Positions 45,649 to 54,800 of a stretch of DNA of 64,000 nt are shown here, in pieces; position 1 is the stretch's first letter, and each line of letters opens with the position of its first letter. This stretch comes from Spirirestis rafaelensis WJT71-NPBG6 (GTDB lineage Bacteria; Cyanobacteriota; Cyanobacteriia; Cyanobacteriales; Nostocaceae). The position numbers and the translations under genes were made by a program. The DNA lies in assembly GCA_019359015.1 (NCBI GenBank), contig JAHHID010000017.1:36863-100862 (forward strand). Direction: 5' to 3'. Under the pieces are notes generated by a model. It was not told the DNA's origin, ran no database searches, and worked only from the letters and a program-made list of their open reading frames with translations.

Positions 45649-48540
45649 CTAACCTACCTTACTTGCTGGATATTGCTGCAAAACTTGCTGTAAATATTGC
45701 CCAGTATAAGACTTCGGATTTTTCGCAACTTCCTCCGGTGTCCCCGCTGCAATAATTTCTCCTCCTTTGTCACCACCTTCGGGACCCAAATCTATCAACC
45801 AGTCAGAACAACGAATCACGTCTAAATTGTGTTCAATTACTAAAATGGAATTTCCTTTATCTACTAAACGTTGCAACACATCTAACAATTTGTGGACATC
45901 GTAAAAAGATAAACCTGTAGTCGGTTCATCAATTAAATAAAGCGTCTTTCCTGTAGCACGACGTGATAATTCAGTCGCTAATTTCACCCGCTGCGCTTCT
46001 CCACCAGATAAAGTTGTTGCAGGTTGTCCTAGTTGAATGTAACCCAATCCCACATCAACCAAAGTTTGTAAGCGCGTAAAAGCTTTGGGAATATTTTGGA
46101 AAAAGTCTAAACTTTCCTCAACCGTCATATTGAGAACATCAGAAATAGACTTATCTTTGTACTTCACTTGCAAAGTTTCCCGATTGTATCTTGCACCTTT
46201 GCAAACTTCGCATTGCACGTAAACATCTGGCAAAAAGTTCATTTCAATGACATTCACACCCTGTCCGCTGCAAGCTTCACAACGTCCACCTTTAACGTTA
46301 AATGAAAATTGTCCAGGTTTGTAACCTCTCGCTTTAGCTTCTACTGTTTGCGTAAATACTTCGCGAATAACATCAAAAACACCTGTGTAAGTTGCAGGGT
46401 TAGAACGCGGTGTGCGTCCAATTGGCGATTGGTCAATTACAATCGCTTTATCAACAGCATTTAATCCTTTAATTCCTTCTAAGTGCTTGGGTAAAGGAAC
46501 TTTCTTTGTAAGTTGATGTTGCAACGCTGGATAAAGTAATTCATTAATTAAAGTAGATTTTCCCGAACCAGAAACACCAGTAACAGCGACGAGTTTACCT
46601 AGGGGAATTTCTACATCAATATTTTTTAAGTTGTTGCGATGGGCATTTGTAATTGTCAAATTTCGCCCATTTCCTTCGCGGCGTTTTCCTGGAGTTTCAA
46701 TTACTCGTCGTCCCGATAAATACGCACCCGTTAAAGATTTTTCGGCTGTTAATAAGGCTTGGAAATCACCTTGAGCAATTATATATCCGCCGTGAATTCC
46801 TGCACCGGGACCAATATCAACAATGTGGTTAGCTGCACGAATTGTTTCTTCATCATGCTCAACTACAATTAATGTATTACCCAAATCACGCAATTTAGTT
46901 AAAGTTTGCAGCAAGCGTCCATTATCTCTTTGATGCAAACCAATACTTGGTTCATCTAAAACGTAGAGAACTCCTGTTAAACCAGAACCAATTTGAGTTG
47001 CTAAACGAATTCGTTGCGCTTCTCCACCAGAAAGCGTCATCGCTGGACGGTCAAGGGTAAGATAATCTAATCCGACATCGAGCAAAAATTGCAATCTTGA
47101 TTTAATTTCCCGCAGTACTAAATCAGCGATTTGCAACTGGCGATCGCTCAATTTTAATTGATCAACTTTCTGGCGACAATCGCGAATCGATACACCACTT
47201 AAATCTAACATGCGATACTGTCCCAACCGCACCGCCAAAGCTTCCGGTTTTAAGCGTTTTCCGTGGCAAACTTCACAGGGTTGATCTACTAAAAACTGCT
47301 CTAATTTCTGCTTAATTAATTCCGAACCGCCCTCATACTGTCGCTGTAAAATCGGAATCGCACCTTTATAGCTGTGCCTATTTTGTTGTTCTGCGGTTCC
47401 ATCTTCTCCATACAAAATAACTTGGCGCTGTTCATCTGTTAACTTATACCAGTTATTTTGAAGCTCAAAATCATAAGCTTGCCCAAGTTTATATAATAAT
47501 TCCAAATAATAGGAATTATCCTTCTCTGACCAAGGTGCGATCGCCGCATACACAGGTGCTTCTGGATCGGGTACTACTAAATCTGGCGAAAATCTTCTTA
47601 AACTCCCTAGTCCATGACAATCAGGACAAGCACCATAAGGTGAGTTAAACGAGAACAATCGCGGCGATAATTCTTCCATTACCGCTCCATGTTCTGGACA
47701 AGCAAAATTTTCTGAAAATACTAATTCTTGTTCGCTTGTCTGTTGTTCGTTGTCAGAGGACGGAGTAATGAGTATGGTAGCAATACCATTTGACTGTTTT
47801 AAGCACGTAGAAAGAGAATCCACCAAACGCTCTTGTATACCGTCTTTTTTCACGAGACGGTCAATTACTACTTCAATGGTGTGAGTAAAATTCTTATCTA
47901 AGTCAATCGAGTCAGATAGTTCTCGCACTTCCCCATCAACGCGGATGCGGACAAAACCTTGAGAGGCAAGACTTGATAACAGCTTTTTATGCGTCCCTTT
48001 TTTACCTCGGACAACCGGCGCGAGGATTTGGAAGCGTGTACGATCTGGTAGATCCATAATCCGATCAACCATCTCGTCGATAGTTTGCGGTGCAATACAG
48101 CGATCGCATATCGGACAATGCGGCTCACCAGCACGCCCAAACAACAAACGCAAGTAATCGTAAATTTCTGTTACAGTCCCAACCGTGGAGCGCGGGTTAT
48201 GAGAAGTTGATTTTTGGTCGATGGAAATCGCCGGACTTAAACCTTCAATCGCTTCGACATCCGGTTTATCTAATTGTCCTAAAAATTGCCGTGCGTAAGC
48301 GCTGAGAGATTCGACGTAGCGACGCTGCCCTTCGGCAAAAATGGTATCAAATGCTAAGGAAGACTTGCCAGAACCAGAAACGCCAGTAAAGACAATCAGG
48401 CGATCGCGCGGCAATTCTAAATCAATATTTTTCAGATTATGCTGCCTTGCGCCCCGAATCCGAATGGTATTCTGGCTGTTGGGGTTGGGGTGAGGAAGAT
48501 GACCATTTAAGGATGATGCAGCAAGCTTTTGATCTGACAT
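45649..48540 (-). CDS. uvrA: Excinuclease ABC subunit A
   Basis: A 963-residue damage-recognition ATPase of nucleotide excision repair. Two ABC modules: the first with Walker [13 protein letters not shown] near 51-62 and [20 protein letters not shown], the second with [18 protein letters not shown] near 640 and [25 protein letters not shown] and EHNLDV H-loops. Zinc cysteines CPICDRC, CPEHG...CPDCHG, CEVCHG and CEAC...CEVC are present. In the second D-loop the usual His of TTGLHF is Ser ([10 protein letters not shown]), perhaps a cyanobacterial feature. Length is normal (about 940-970). Confidence 0.96.
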   Translation of the reverse strand: MSDQKLAASSLNGHLPHPNPNSQNTIRIRGARQHNLKNIDLELPRDRLIVFTGVSGSGKSSLAFDTIFAEGQRRYVESLSAYARQFLGQLDKPDVEAIEGLSPAISIDQKSTSHNPRSTVGTVTEIYDYLRLLFGRAGEPHCPICDRCIAPQTIDEMVDRIMDLPDRTRFQILAPVVRGKKGTHKKLLSSLASQGFVRIRVDGEVRELSDSIDLDKNFTHTIEVVIDRLVKKDGIQERLVDSLSTCLKQSNGIATILITPSSDNEQQTSEQELVFSENFACPEHGAVMEELSPRLFSFNSPYGACPDCHGLGSLRRFSPDLVVPDPEAPVYAAIAPWSEKDNSYYLELLYKLGQAYDFELQNNWYKLTDEQRQVILYGEDGTAEQQNRHSYKGAIPILQRQYEGGSELIKQKLEQFLVDQPCEVCHGKRLKPEALAVRLGQYRMLDLSGVSIRDCRQKVDQLKLSDRQLQIADLVLREIKSRLQFLLDVGLDYLTLDRPAMTLSGGEAQRIRLATQIGSGLTGVLYVLDEPSIGLHQRDNGRLLQTLTKLRDLGNTLIVVEHDEETIRAANHIVDIGPGAGIHGGYIIAQGDFQALLTAEKSLTGAYLSGRRVIETPGKRREGNGRNLTITNAHRNNLKNIDVEIPLGKLVAVTGVSGSGKSTLINELLYPALQHQLTKKVPLPKHLEGIKGLNAVDKAIVIDQSPIGRTPRSNPATYTGVFDVIREVFTQTVEAKARGYKPGQFSFNVKGGRCEACSGQGVNVIEMNFLPDVYVQCEVCKGARYNRETLQVKYKDKSISDVLNMTVEESLDFFQNIPKAFTRLQTLVDVGLGYIQLGQPATTLSGGEAQRVKLATELSRRATGKTLYLIDEPTTGLSFYDVHKLLDVLQRLVDKGNSILVIEHNLDVIRCSDWLIDLGPEGGDKGGEIIAAGTPEEVAKNPKSYTGQYLQQVLQQYPASKVG

Positions 48541-48835
48541 ATCGGCAGGCTGAATAAATAGAGGCAGCGCGTAACAGTCCTTAATAATACTACTTTTAAT
48601 GCGGTCTTAATAGAACAGTCGTACTGCTGTTTTATAGGTTGTGATTTTACTACTTTTGATAGACTCATACCTGACGACAAACAGAAAAACGCGGCTCAAC
48701 TACGCCCGCGTGGAAAAATATTAGCAGAACAATTAAGAGCGCTGGAAGTAGAACCGGAAATTTAACATAGAAAAAAGAGCGATCGCTCTTTTCGGAGTAT
48801 CGCTTCAAACCATTACACTTCTTAAATTTTTTAAA

Positions 48836-48909
48836 TGGCTCAGGTGTGACTCGAACACACGACCTCAGGCTTATGAGTCCCACGCTCTAACCAACTGAGC
48901 TACTGAGCC
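48836..48909 (-). tRNA. trnM: tRNA-Met (CAT), probably elongator
   Basis: A 74-base cloverleaf: acceptor GGCTCAG / CTGAGCC perfect, D arm GCTC / GAGC, anticodon loop CTCATAA with CAT, variable AGGTC, T arm GTGTG-TTCGAGT-CACAC perfect, discriminator A, no encoded CCA. The acceptor starts with a G-C pair, unlike initiator tRNA. The anticodon stem TGGGA / GCCTG has two G-U pairs and one A/G mismatch. A lysidine-modified tRNA-Ile cannot be excluded from sequence alone. Confidence 0.85.
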
Positions 48910-49135
48910 ATATCTTCTTAATGCCTTCCTAAATATAGCAGAAAAAATTTTTCCTGGCTAGCCTTTAACTCAATTATTTTTCTCGCTCCTCAAGGCAAAG
49001 AAGAATATTACCTAACAGAGATGAGGGAGTAGGAAATAAAATCTTCACCACTCCCGGCTCATTACTCCCTAGTAGCGGTGATCAAAAGCGTTCATAGGGA
49101 GTTATTACCTTCTTAAGCAAAAAGACAGCCAGGAA

Positions 49136-51418
49136 CTACACGCGAGGGGGTAAGAAGGCGACTGGATTAACAGCACCTTTTCCTGATGCATGAATTTCAA
49201 AGTGGGTGTGTGGACCAGTACTAAAGCCTGTGCTGCCCATTAAAGCAATTGTGTCACCTTGGCGGACTTGTTGACCTGCCTGCACTAGAATCTTGCTGTT
49301 ATGACCGTAACGAGTCATGCTGCCATCGTCATGGCGGATATCCACAAGATTGCCGTAGCCACCTCTATTCCAACCAGCTTTTTCGACTACACCGTCAGCC
49401 GATGCGTAAATTGGTGTACCTGTACCATTAGCAACGTCAATACCTTTGTGTGGACGTCCCCAACGCTGTCCAAAGCCAGAGGTTAAGACACCTTTGGCGG
49501 GCCAGATATAAGCAGTGGTCATTGTAGACGGAGCGGGCATGGTCGGGTCAATCGCTCTGGGTAAGTATCTATCGACTGCTGCTGTTAAAGGCGGTAAATC
49601 TGGAGAAACAGTCCTTCCGCGCATTGCCCCAAGAGATGCAGAAGCATCAACACCAACAGGAGGTGTAGCAATTCTCACGCTTGGTCTGTTGCCGCTAGGA
49701 TTCAACTGACGTGATGTTTGATTAATAAAAAAGAAGTCTGGATTAACTGCGTTGTTGGTGGGTTGAGTCGCACGGAATTGCGGCTGAACAGGTTGAGCGC
49801 TATAGTTAGGTGCCATCGGTCTAGGAACGGGGATGGGCACTGCAACATTGTTCACTCTGTTAACGGGATTCGACACCGCGAAATTATCTGGCTGAGAAAC
49901 AGGAATCGTCACCGCAGCTTCGTTGCTTGGGGATTCTGTAGGTACGATTACGTTACCAGATTGTTGAGCGCGATATTTCGTCCGTAATTTCTCAATTTCG
50001 TCTTGTAAGCTACGCAGGCGCGGGTTATTATTTTTTGCCCGTGTTACCTCTGGCGGCTTTTTCGCCAGTTGCATTTGATTCAAGCTTTGTGGGATTGGGC
50101 TGTCACCACCGATGCCATAAGCGGGGGCTGTGGTGAGGTCTGTTGTGGGCTTAATCGCAGTTGCTTGAATCTGGTTGTCAGAAATGACTGCTGTCGGGAC
50201 GGTAACGCTGCTGTTGTTAGTCGTGAATGATGGCTGTTGCAGTTCTGTTGCAGTTAAACCAGCACTAAATGTGTTTCTGCTCTTAGTGGCAATCTCAGGG
50301 GCACTGTTGGGCTGCATAGGAGTCACTGCTGTGACACTTGGCACTATGGCATTAGTGCGGTTTTCGGCAGCCGGAACTGTGAGTTTTTGATTGATTCGCA
50401 GTTCGTTGGGATTGTTGAGATTATTTGCCTTGATTATTTCTGAGACTGAAGTACCGTGATCGGAAGCGATGGTTGCTAATGTATCTCCAGGCTTAACTTC
50501 GTAAGCTGTAAATACAGATGGCGCTACAGGTACGTTTCTCGCTGCTGTTGGTGCTGGTACTGGCTTAGAACTTGCATTTTTTAGCTTTGCCTGCTTTAAC
50601 CTTGATACGAGGTTTGCTTGGCTGGCATCGGTAGCATTTTCCGATTCCTGTAACGCAGTGTTATTTGCGCTCAACTGTGGTGTTTTTTCCACCGCAATCG
50701 TCGGTGCAACCGAGTTTGTTGCTTGTGATAATTTGGCCTCCTCAGACCGCCACTCCGCCAGACTTCTTCTTAAACGGTTCGATTTTTCTTGTAAACGATT
50801 GATTGCAAAGTCTTGCTGTGCCCTCAGTTCAGGATTAACTTCACTGGTTGAGCTTGCTGCCGAAAAGGATGTTTGTGGTTGGGCATTCAACGATATGCTT
50901 TGAACGCCAGCAATTCCACTGCTACCGCTTTGCTCATTGGCATAACTCTTGGGAATGCTTACTTTTTGTGCGACTTTGGGGTGGAAATTGACCGACTGTT
51001 GAATTGTGCCACTTGTCGTTACAACAGGTGCAGCAACTTGCAATTTAGCTTGAAGCTCAGGCAGTTGTGAAATTGCTGTTGGTTGCACAATACGAGGAGT
51101 TTCAGGCACGCTTACTGATGCAACGGCTTGATATTGCAGTTTTTGTATGGGTGCAAATTTCACCTCGGTGTTAGGAGCCGCAGGAATTGTTGAGGCTGTG
51201 TTTTGATTGCCTACAGGAGCTGCTGCTTGGGCTTGGTCGCCTCGAGTCACCAGCAGGCTGGTAGCTCCCATTGAAATTGCCAAACCAATCATGGCGGCTT
51301 TTGTTCGTATTTGGCGGTTAATGTATGGATTAACCACGTTTAGTTGTTCCACTGGGGCATCATCACTGGGGGGATTTTCAAGCACAGCCTTCACTTTCTC
51401 CTTTAATGCTCGTTTCAA
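49136..51418 (-). CDS. LysM/M23 family peptidoglycan endopeptidase-like protein
   Basis: A 760-residue envelope protein. Cytoplasmic tail of about 38 residues, one hydrophobic anchor at about 40-58 (AAMIGLAISMGATSLLV), long low-complexity Gln/Ala/Pro region with a coiled-coil patch, a LysM domain at about 306-352 (YEVKPGDTLATIASDHGTSV) binding glycan, further disordered spacer, and a C-terminal M23 (lysostaphin-type) domain at about 645-755: HKGIDVANGTGTPIYASADG, GNLVDIRHDDG, RYGHNS and PHTHFEIHASG. The HxxxD and HxH zinc ligands are intact, so the peptidase could be active. TTG 51418 is the start: AGGAGG sits six bases upstream. Likely role: splitting wall cross-links during growth or septation. 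Confidence 0.9.
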   Translation of the reverse strand: MKRALKEKVKAVLENPPSDDAPVEQLNVVNPYINRQIRTKAAMIGLAISMGATSLLVTRGDQAQAAAPVGNQNTASTIPAAPNTEVKFAPIQKLQYQAVASVSVPETPRIVQPTAISQLPELQAKLQVAAPVVTTSGTIQQSVNFHPKVAQKVSIPKSYANEQSGSSGIAGVQSISLNAQPQTSFSAASSTSEVNPELRAQQDFAINRLQEKSNRLRRSLAEWRSEEAKLSQATNSVAPTIAVEKTPQLSANNTALQESENATDASQANLVSRLKQAKLKNASSKPVPAPTAARNVPVAPSVFTAYEVKPGDTLATIASDHGTSVSEIIKANNLNNPNELRINQKLTVPAAENRTNAIVPSVTAVTPMQPNSAPEIATKSRNTFSAGLTATELQQPSFTTNNSSVTVPTAVISDNQIQATAIKPTTDLTTAPAYGIGGDSPIPQSLNQMQLAKKPPEVTRAKNNNPRLRSLQDEIEKLRTKYRAQQSGNVIVPTESPSNEAAVTIPVSQPDNFAVSNPVNRVNNVAVPIPVPRPMAPNYSAQPVQPQFRATQPTNNAVNPDFFFINQTSRQLNPSGNRPSVRIATPPVGVDASASLGAMRGRTVSPDLPPLTAAVDRYLPRAIDPTMPAPSTMTTAYIWPAKGVLTSGFGQRWGRPHKGIDVANGTGTPIYASADGVVEKAGWNRGGYGNLVDIRHDDGSMTRYGHNSKILVQAGQQVRQGDTIALMGSTGFSTGPHTHFEIHASGKGAVNPVAFLPPRV

Positions 51419-52187
51419 AGACGACCTCCTATGATCTACTAGCGCTTAACTGACCCCGATCTTGAATTCGGATACTAGTCAATGATCTAGATCACATTGA
51501 ACCACATATCAAGATCACACTCACCAGAGATACTTACGCAAGATTATCTTGCTTCTCTGATTTCGACAAGTTCATTACACCAAGCAGCAAAATTTCAAGT
51601 TGCTGTGCTTACTTGTCCGTTCCACTCCTCTACACCTGGGGATATATGCTTTTTGCAGTCGTCTAGTGCTTATATTGCTTTGATTAGCGCTTAATCGACA
51701 AATAAAAATTTGCCCTCTTCGCCAGATCTCAGCTAAGACTTCTTGAAAAGCGATGCTCCCTACTGTAGATATCTTCTTGATTTATGCACCCAATCCGCCT
51801 TCCCAACACGAGACTTTACGTTGATTATTCCCTAAAATACAACCGTATAAGCTCGGACGCAGTTTTTTGCTGTTCAAATATTACTTTTTAAGCAAAAATA
51901 GCTCAAATGCTTTATTAGACAAGCTTCCAGGGGTTTTGTTCCCCAAAGAATATAGCTTCAAATTCATGAATAGCTATCACTCAGGTCGGACACCCGCTCA
52001 AACTTTATATACAAATTTCTTATATAACATTACCCAATTTTCTAAGTATTTTTCAGTATAAGTTTTTAACAAGTCTTTTTAAAGTATACTAGTTAACATT
52101 GTTGCTTAAGAAAAACAAGAATTTTTCCTTAAAAAACTGATTTTCTTGGCAATCTATGTAAATAAGTACACTTAAACCAATACTTAG
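51419..52187. other. Intergenic region upstream of the M23 gene
   Basis: About 770 AT-rich bases without a convincing gene; two short ORFs lack support. Contains the M23 leader and promoter on the minus strand. Confidence 0.5.
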
Positions 52188-52243
52188 CATAGCACTTGAA
52201 GTATGTTCGCCTTGGTATTTAGGAACATACTTCAAGTGCTATG
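52188..52243. terminator. Perfect 21-bp hairpin downstream of trmL
   Basis: The left arm 52188-52208 (starting CATAGCACTTGAAG) pairs perfectly with 52223-52243 around a 14-base loop, 13 bases past the trmL stop. There is no T-run on the minus strand; it may act as a stability hairpin or be a palindromic repeat. Confidence 0.55.
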
Positions 52244-52256
52244 GTCTGGCTTACTC

Positions 52257-52718
52257 TTACTGTAAATAGCCCAACTGACGACGGGCTTCAAATAGACTCA
52301 CGGCAACACTTACTGAAAGATTCAAGCTGCGAACATTCTTCTGGGACATAGGAATATGTAGAGTGGCATCGCAAGTAGACAAAACTTTTGGCGGTAAGCC
52401 AGTAGTCTCGCTGCCAAATAGCAGCCAGTCCGAAGCTTGAAATTGAAAGTTTGCATAATTAAAACTACCGCCAACGCTAAAGCCCAACAAAGAGCCACCA
52501 CGCTGTTGATGTACAACCTGAAACGCTTCTAGCGATTGGTGACAGTGTAGCTTTACATAGGGCCAATAATCTAAACCTGCCCTTTTTAAATAGCGATCGC
52601 TAATTTCAAAACCCAATGGTCCAACCAAATGTAATTCAGTACCCGTAGCTGCACAAGTACGGGCAATATTACCTGTGTTGGGAGGAATTTGTGGATTTAC
52701 TAAAACTACCTGAGGCAT
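52257..52718 (-). CDS. trmL: tRNA (cytidine(34)-2'-O)-methyltransferase
   Basis: A 153-residue SPOUT methyltransferase that methylates the wobble nucleotide of certain leucine tRNAs with S-adenosylmethionine. The trefoil-knot motifs are all visible: NPQIPPNTGNIARTCAATG (N-terminal), LVGPLGFEI, LLFGSETTGLP (motif 2) and IPMSQKNVRSLNLSVSVAVS (motif 3 with the conserved Arg/Asn/Ser). Length matches TrmL (about 155). ATG 52718 is chosen (MPQVVLVNP) over 52742. Confidence 0.93.
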   Translation of the reverse strand: MPQVVLVNPQIPPNTGNIARTCAATGTELHLVGPLGFEISDRYLKRAGLDYWPYVKLHCHQSLEAFQVVHQQRGGSLLGFSVGGSFNYANFQFQASDWLLFGSETTGLPPKVLSTCDATLHIPMSQKNVRSLNLSVSVAVSLFEARRQLGYLQ

Positions 52719-52936
52719 TTGCAATCGGATAAATGTATACAAATCAACAATGTATCAAAACTGCCATATTTACCTATAAATAGTTTCTATATATAATTTT
52801 TGTTAATATTTATCAACGAATACCAATGATTAGATATTTAAAACAAAAAAATAATCTTCGCAGAACAATATCTCAGACTAATTTTTGCTTTTGATAAAGA
52901 AATATTAAATTTTATGTGAAGGAGTGATTCATAAAA

Positions 52937-53035
52937 ATAAATGCCCAACCCGGAGGGTTCGCCATTTATTTCTTCTCCCTTGGAGAAGCGCGTCTCTATG
53001 AGGGAGAAGGAAAGACGCGTTCGCGTTGGCATTAT
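52937..53035. repeat. CCGGAGGGTTCG-type intergenic repeat
   Basis: CCCAACCCGGAGGGTTCGCC is followed by TTCTCCCTTGGAGAAG, CGCGTCTC and AAAGACGCGTTCGCGTTGGC, a mosaic of known types of cyanobacterial repeats; a relative sharing the first motif lies at 38263-38340. No gene in 52719-53102. Confidence 0.55.
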
Positions 53036-53102
53036 CCTAAAAAAACTGACTTTTTTCTCTTGGGAGCAATTTATCACTTACTTCCAAATAGGGTGTGCAG
53101 TC

Positions 53103-54242
53103 TTAAGCCACTAAAGAGGAACACAATTTGTTTTCTAGTTCAATTTCTCGTTCTCGCGTGGCACGAATAGCCTGGGTAATGACGCAAGTCGTATCAAAAC
53201 CTACAGAATGCAGTTGCAGCCACTGTTGAGCCTCATTGCCTTCGCGGAGTATTTTTTGTAAGGGCGAAAGGAAACAGCCAAAGCCATGACGTTTGGCGAT
53301 CGCAGAAACTTCGTTACTTAATTCGGCAATCCAATCTCTAGCAAGAATGCTTCTGCCATCTTCCCAATGTATTAGTTGAGCATCAAGGCTAGCAGACGCT
53401 GCTGCTGCTTCGTTGCTTGCTGTGAGGGTTATGAGTTCTTCGGGTGAGAAGTTGCTTTGGGTAAGCGGATCGATATGCGGATTCTCTATTATCTGTAATA
53501 AACGCGCTTCTAGCAAGGCGGTAATTGCCAGTAAAGCGATCGGATCTGTTACTAAGTCGCAAATTCGCAGTTCTAAGCGATTTAAATCATAAGGACGGCG
53601 ATCGCCATTTGGTCGTACCGATACCCACAAATGACGAACGTTTTGCATTGTACCTGCTGCTAGTTGATTTTCCACCCATTCAATATGATGAGCGTGGCTG
53701 GCAAATAACGGCACATTCGCAGGCGTCTGCGGGAATAAGCCCCAACGGGTGGAGTGATACCCAGTTGCTTTGCCATCTATAAAGGGGGAAGAAGCACTTA
53801 AAGCTAAATACAAAGGCGCTTCTAAGCGGATAATTCGACATGCCCGCATTAATAATTCCGGGTCGCTAATGCCGACATTTATGTGAACGCTAGCGGTGAC
53901 TACTTTGGTACCGTAGGTTTGCTCAATGTAATCGTGATATGGATTGTTGGGGTCGGAACGATAAAAGCGATCGCTACCACTCAAAGATAAAGTACTTCCG
54001 GGAACCAGCGTGTAATTGCCCAATTCTTTGAGGTAGTTTCGCAATTGCAGCCTCGGACGCAACAAAGCGCATAATAGCTGCTCATAATTGTGCAATGGTG
54101 CGGTTATGTATTCCACATTTCGGCTATCTGGCTCCCGCACAAATCCGTCTAAAGATGCCACAATTTTGTCGGAGAGTCCCACGATTTCTCCTTGAGGCGT
54201 GCCTGTGTACATCTCTATTTCAAAGCCTTTTGATAGCACCAC
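53103..54242 (-). CDS. gshA: Glutamate-cysteine ligase, cyanobacterial type
   Basis: A 379-residue ATP-dependent enzyme joining glutamate and cysteine, the first step of glutathione synthesis. It starts KGFEIEMYTGTPQGEIVGLS and carries the cyanobacterial/GCS2-related blocks VREPDSRNVEYITAPL, GSTLSLSGSDRFYRSDPNNP, VTASVHINVGISDPELLMR, ALSASSPFIDGKATGYHSTR, RPYDLNRLELRICDLVTDP. The match with Anabaena GshA (from memory) is strong along the whole length. gshB is not in the window. ATG 54242 lies behind GAGGCGAGGAGAAG-type Shine-Dalgarno sequence. Confidence 0.92.
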   Translation of the reverse strand: MVLSKGFEIEMYTGTPQGEIVGLSDKIVASLDGFVREPDSRNVEYITAPLHNYEQLLCALLRPRLQLRNYLKELGNYTLVPGSTLSLSGSDRFYRSDPNNPYHDYIEQTYGTKVVTASVHINVGISDPELLMRACRIIRLEAPLYLALSASSPFIDGKATGYHSTRWGLFPQTPANVPLFASHAHHIEWVENQLAAGTMQNVRHLWVSVRPNGDRRPYDLNRLELRICDLVTDPIALLAITALLEARLLQIIENPHIDPLTQSNFSPEELITLTASNEAAAASASLDAQLIHWEDGRSILARDWIAELSNEVSAIAKRHGFGCFLSPLQKILREGNEAQQWLQLHSVGFDTTCVITQAIRATREREIELENKLCSSLVA

Positions 54243-54433
54243 TTTACTTCTCCTCGCCTCTTATAGCTTATAGATTGTATCTAATAAGACGAATTTTTGC
54301 TTGGGCGTGATAGTTAATTAACAATTAAGAATCGTCTAAAAATAAATCGAAAACATCTAGGGATCGGTAGACATGTAATTCTTTATATTTCCTCCTTTTG
54401 TTAGAGGCGATAGTGTTCATAAATGTGACTTTT

Positions 54434-54636
54434 CGGCGCGATGCACCAACGAGTGACACCACACAAGCTACTTGATATCATCAGCTAGCCCGCCACCCAT
54501 AACGCAGGTGGCGGGCTAGCTAGCAGCTACACAGGTACTTAATACCTGCATTTTTGGGCGAAAGATACCAGTGTCGGTTAAAGCTAATTTTCCCAAGCGA
54601 TCGCCTACATGAGGGTCAACAATAGCATCGTACAGA
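54434..54636 (-). pseudogene. Decayed copy of the 3' end of the histone-deacetylase-family gene
   Basis: About 200 bases align without large gaps to 56508-56712, the 3' end of the intact gene. Translated on the minus strand it reads YDAIVDPHVGDRLGKLALTD, then QVLSTCVAAS and a stop, CVMGGGLADDIK and a second stop, and LVWCHSLVHRA, against the intact YDAGVDPHIGDRLGKLALTD and CVIGGGYADDMK. The 5' three quarters of the gene are missing. It sits downstream of the tyrosinase gene. At 54483-54521 the relic has become a perfect 15-bp hairpin (AGCTAGCCCGCCACC / GGTGGCGGGCTAGCT), which the parent copy is not. Confidence 0.9.
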
Positions 54637-54800
54637 GGCGAATACTTTCCCTAACTTATGTGCTTGTTAGTCACTATTTATTTTCAAGTAGGTTTGCTAA
54701 CCGGAAAAATAAGGGTTTGTAGCTGGAAAGCTAATTCCTACCCATATCTAGACAGACTTTTGTCCAGTTAAGTCTAGATTTGGGTAGCTTTGGGTAAGTT
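54637..54800. other. Spacer after the tyrosinase gene
   Basis: No gene. Contains an imperfect repeat CAGACTTTTGTCC / TAAGTCTAGATTTGGGTAGC next to a CTACCCATATCTAGACAGAC partner near 54737-54785 (AGTCTAGATTTGGGTAG inverted to CTACCCATATCTAGAC), a possible terminator for the tyrosinase gene. Confidence 0.45.

Noticed and set aside
48665..48883. 72-residue minus-strand ORF
   Set aside because: Overlaps the tRNA-Met gene and has no relatives.
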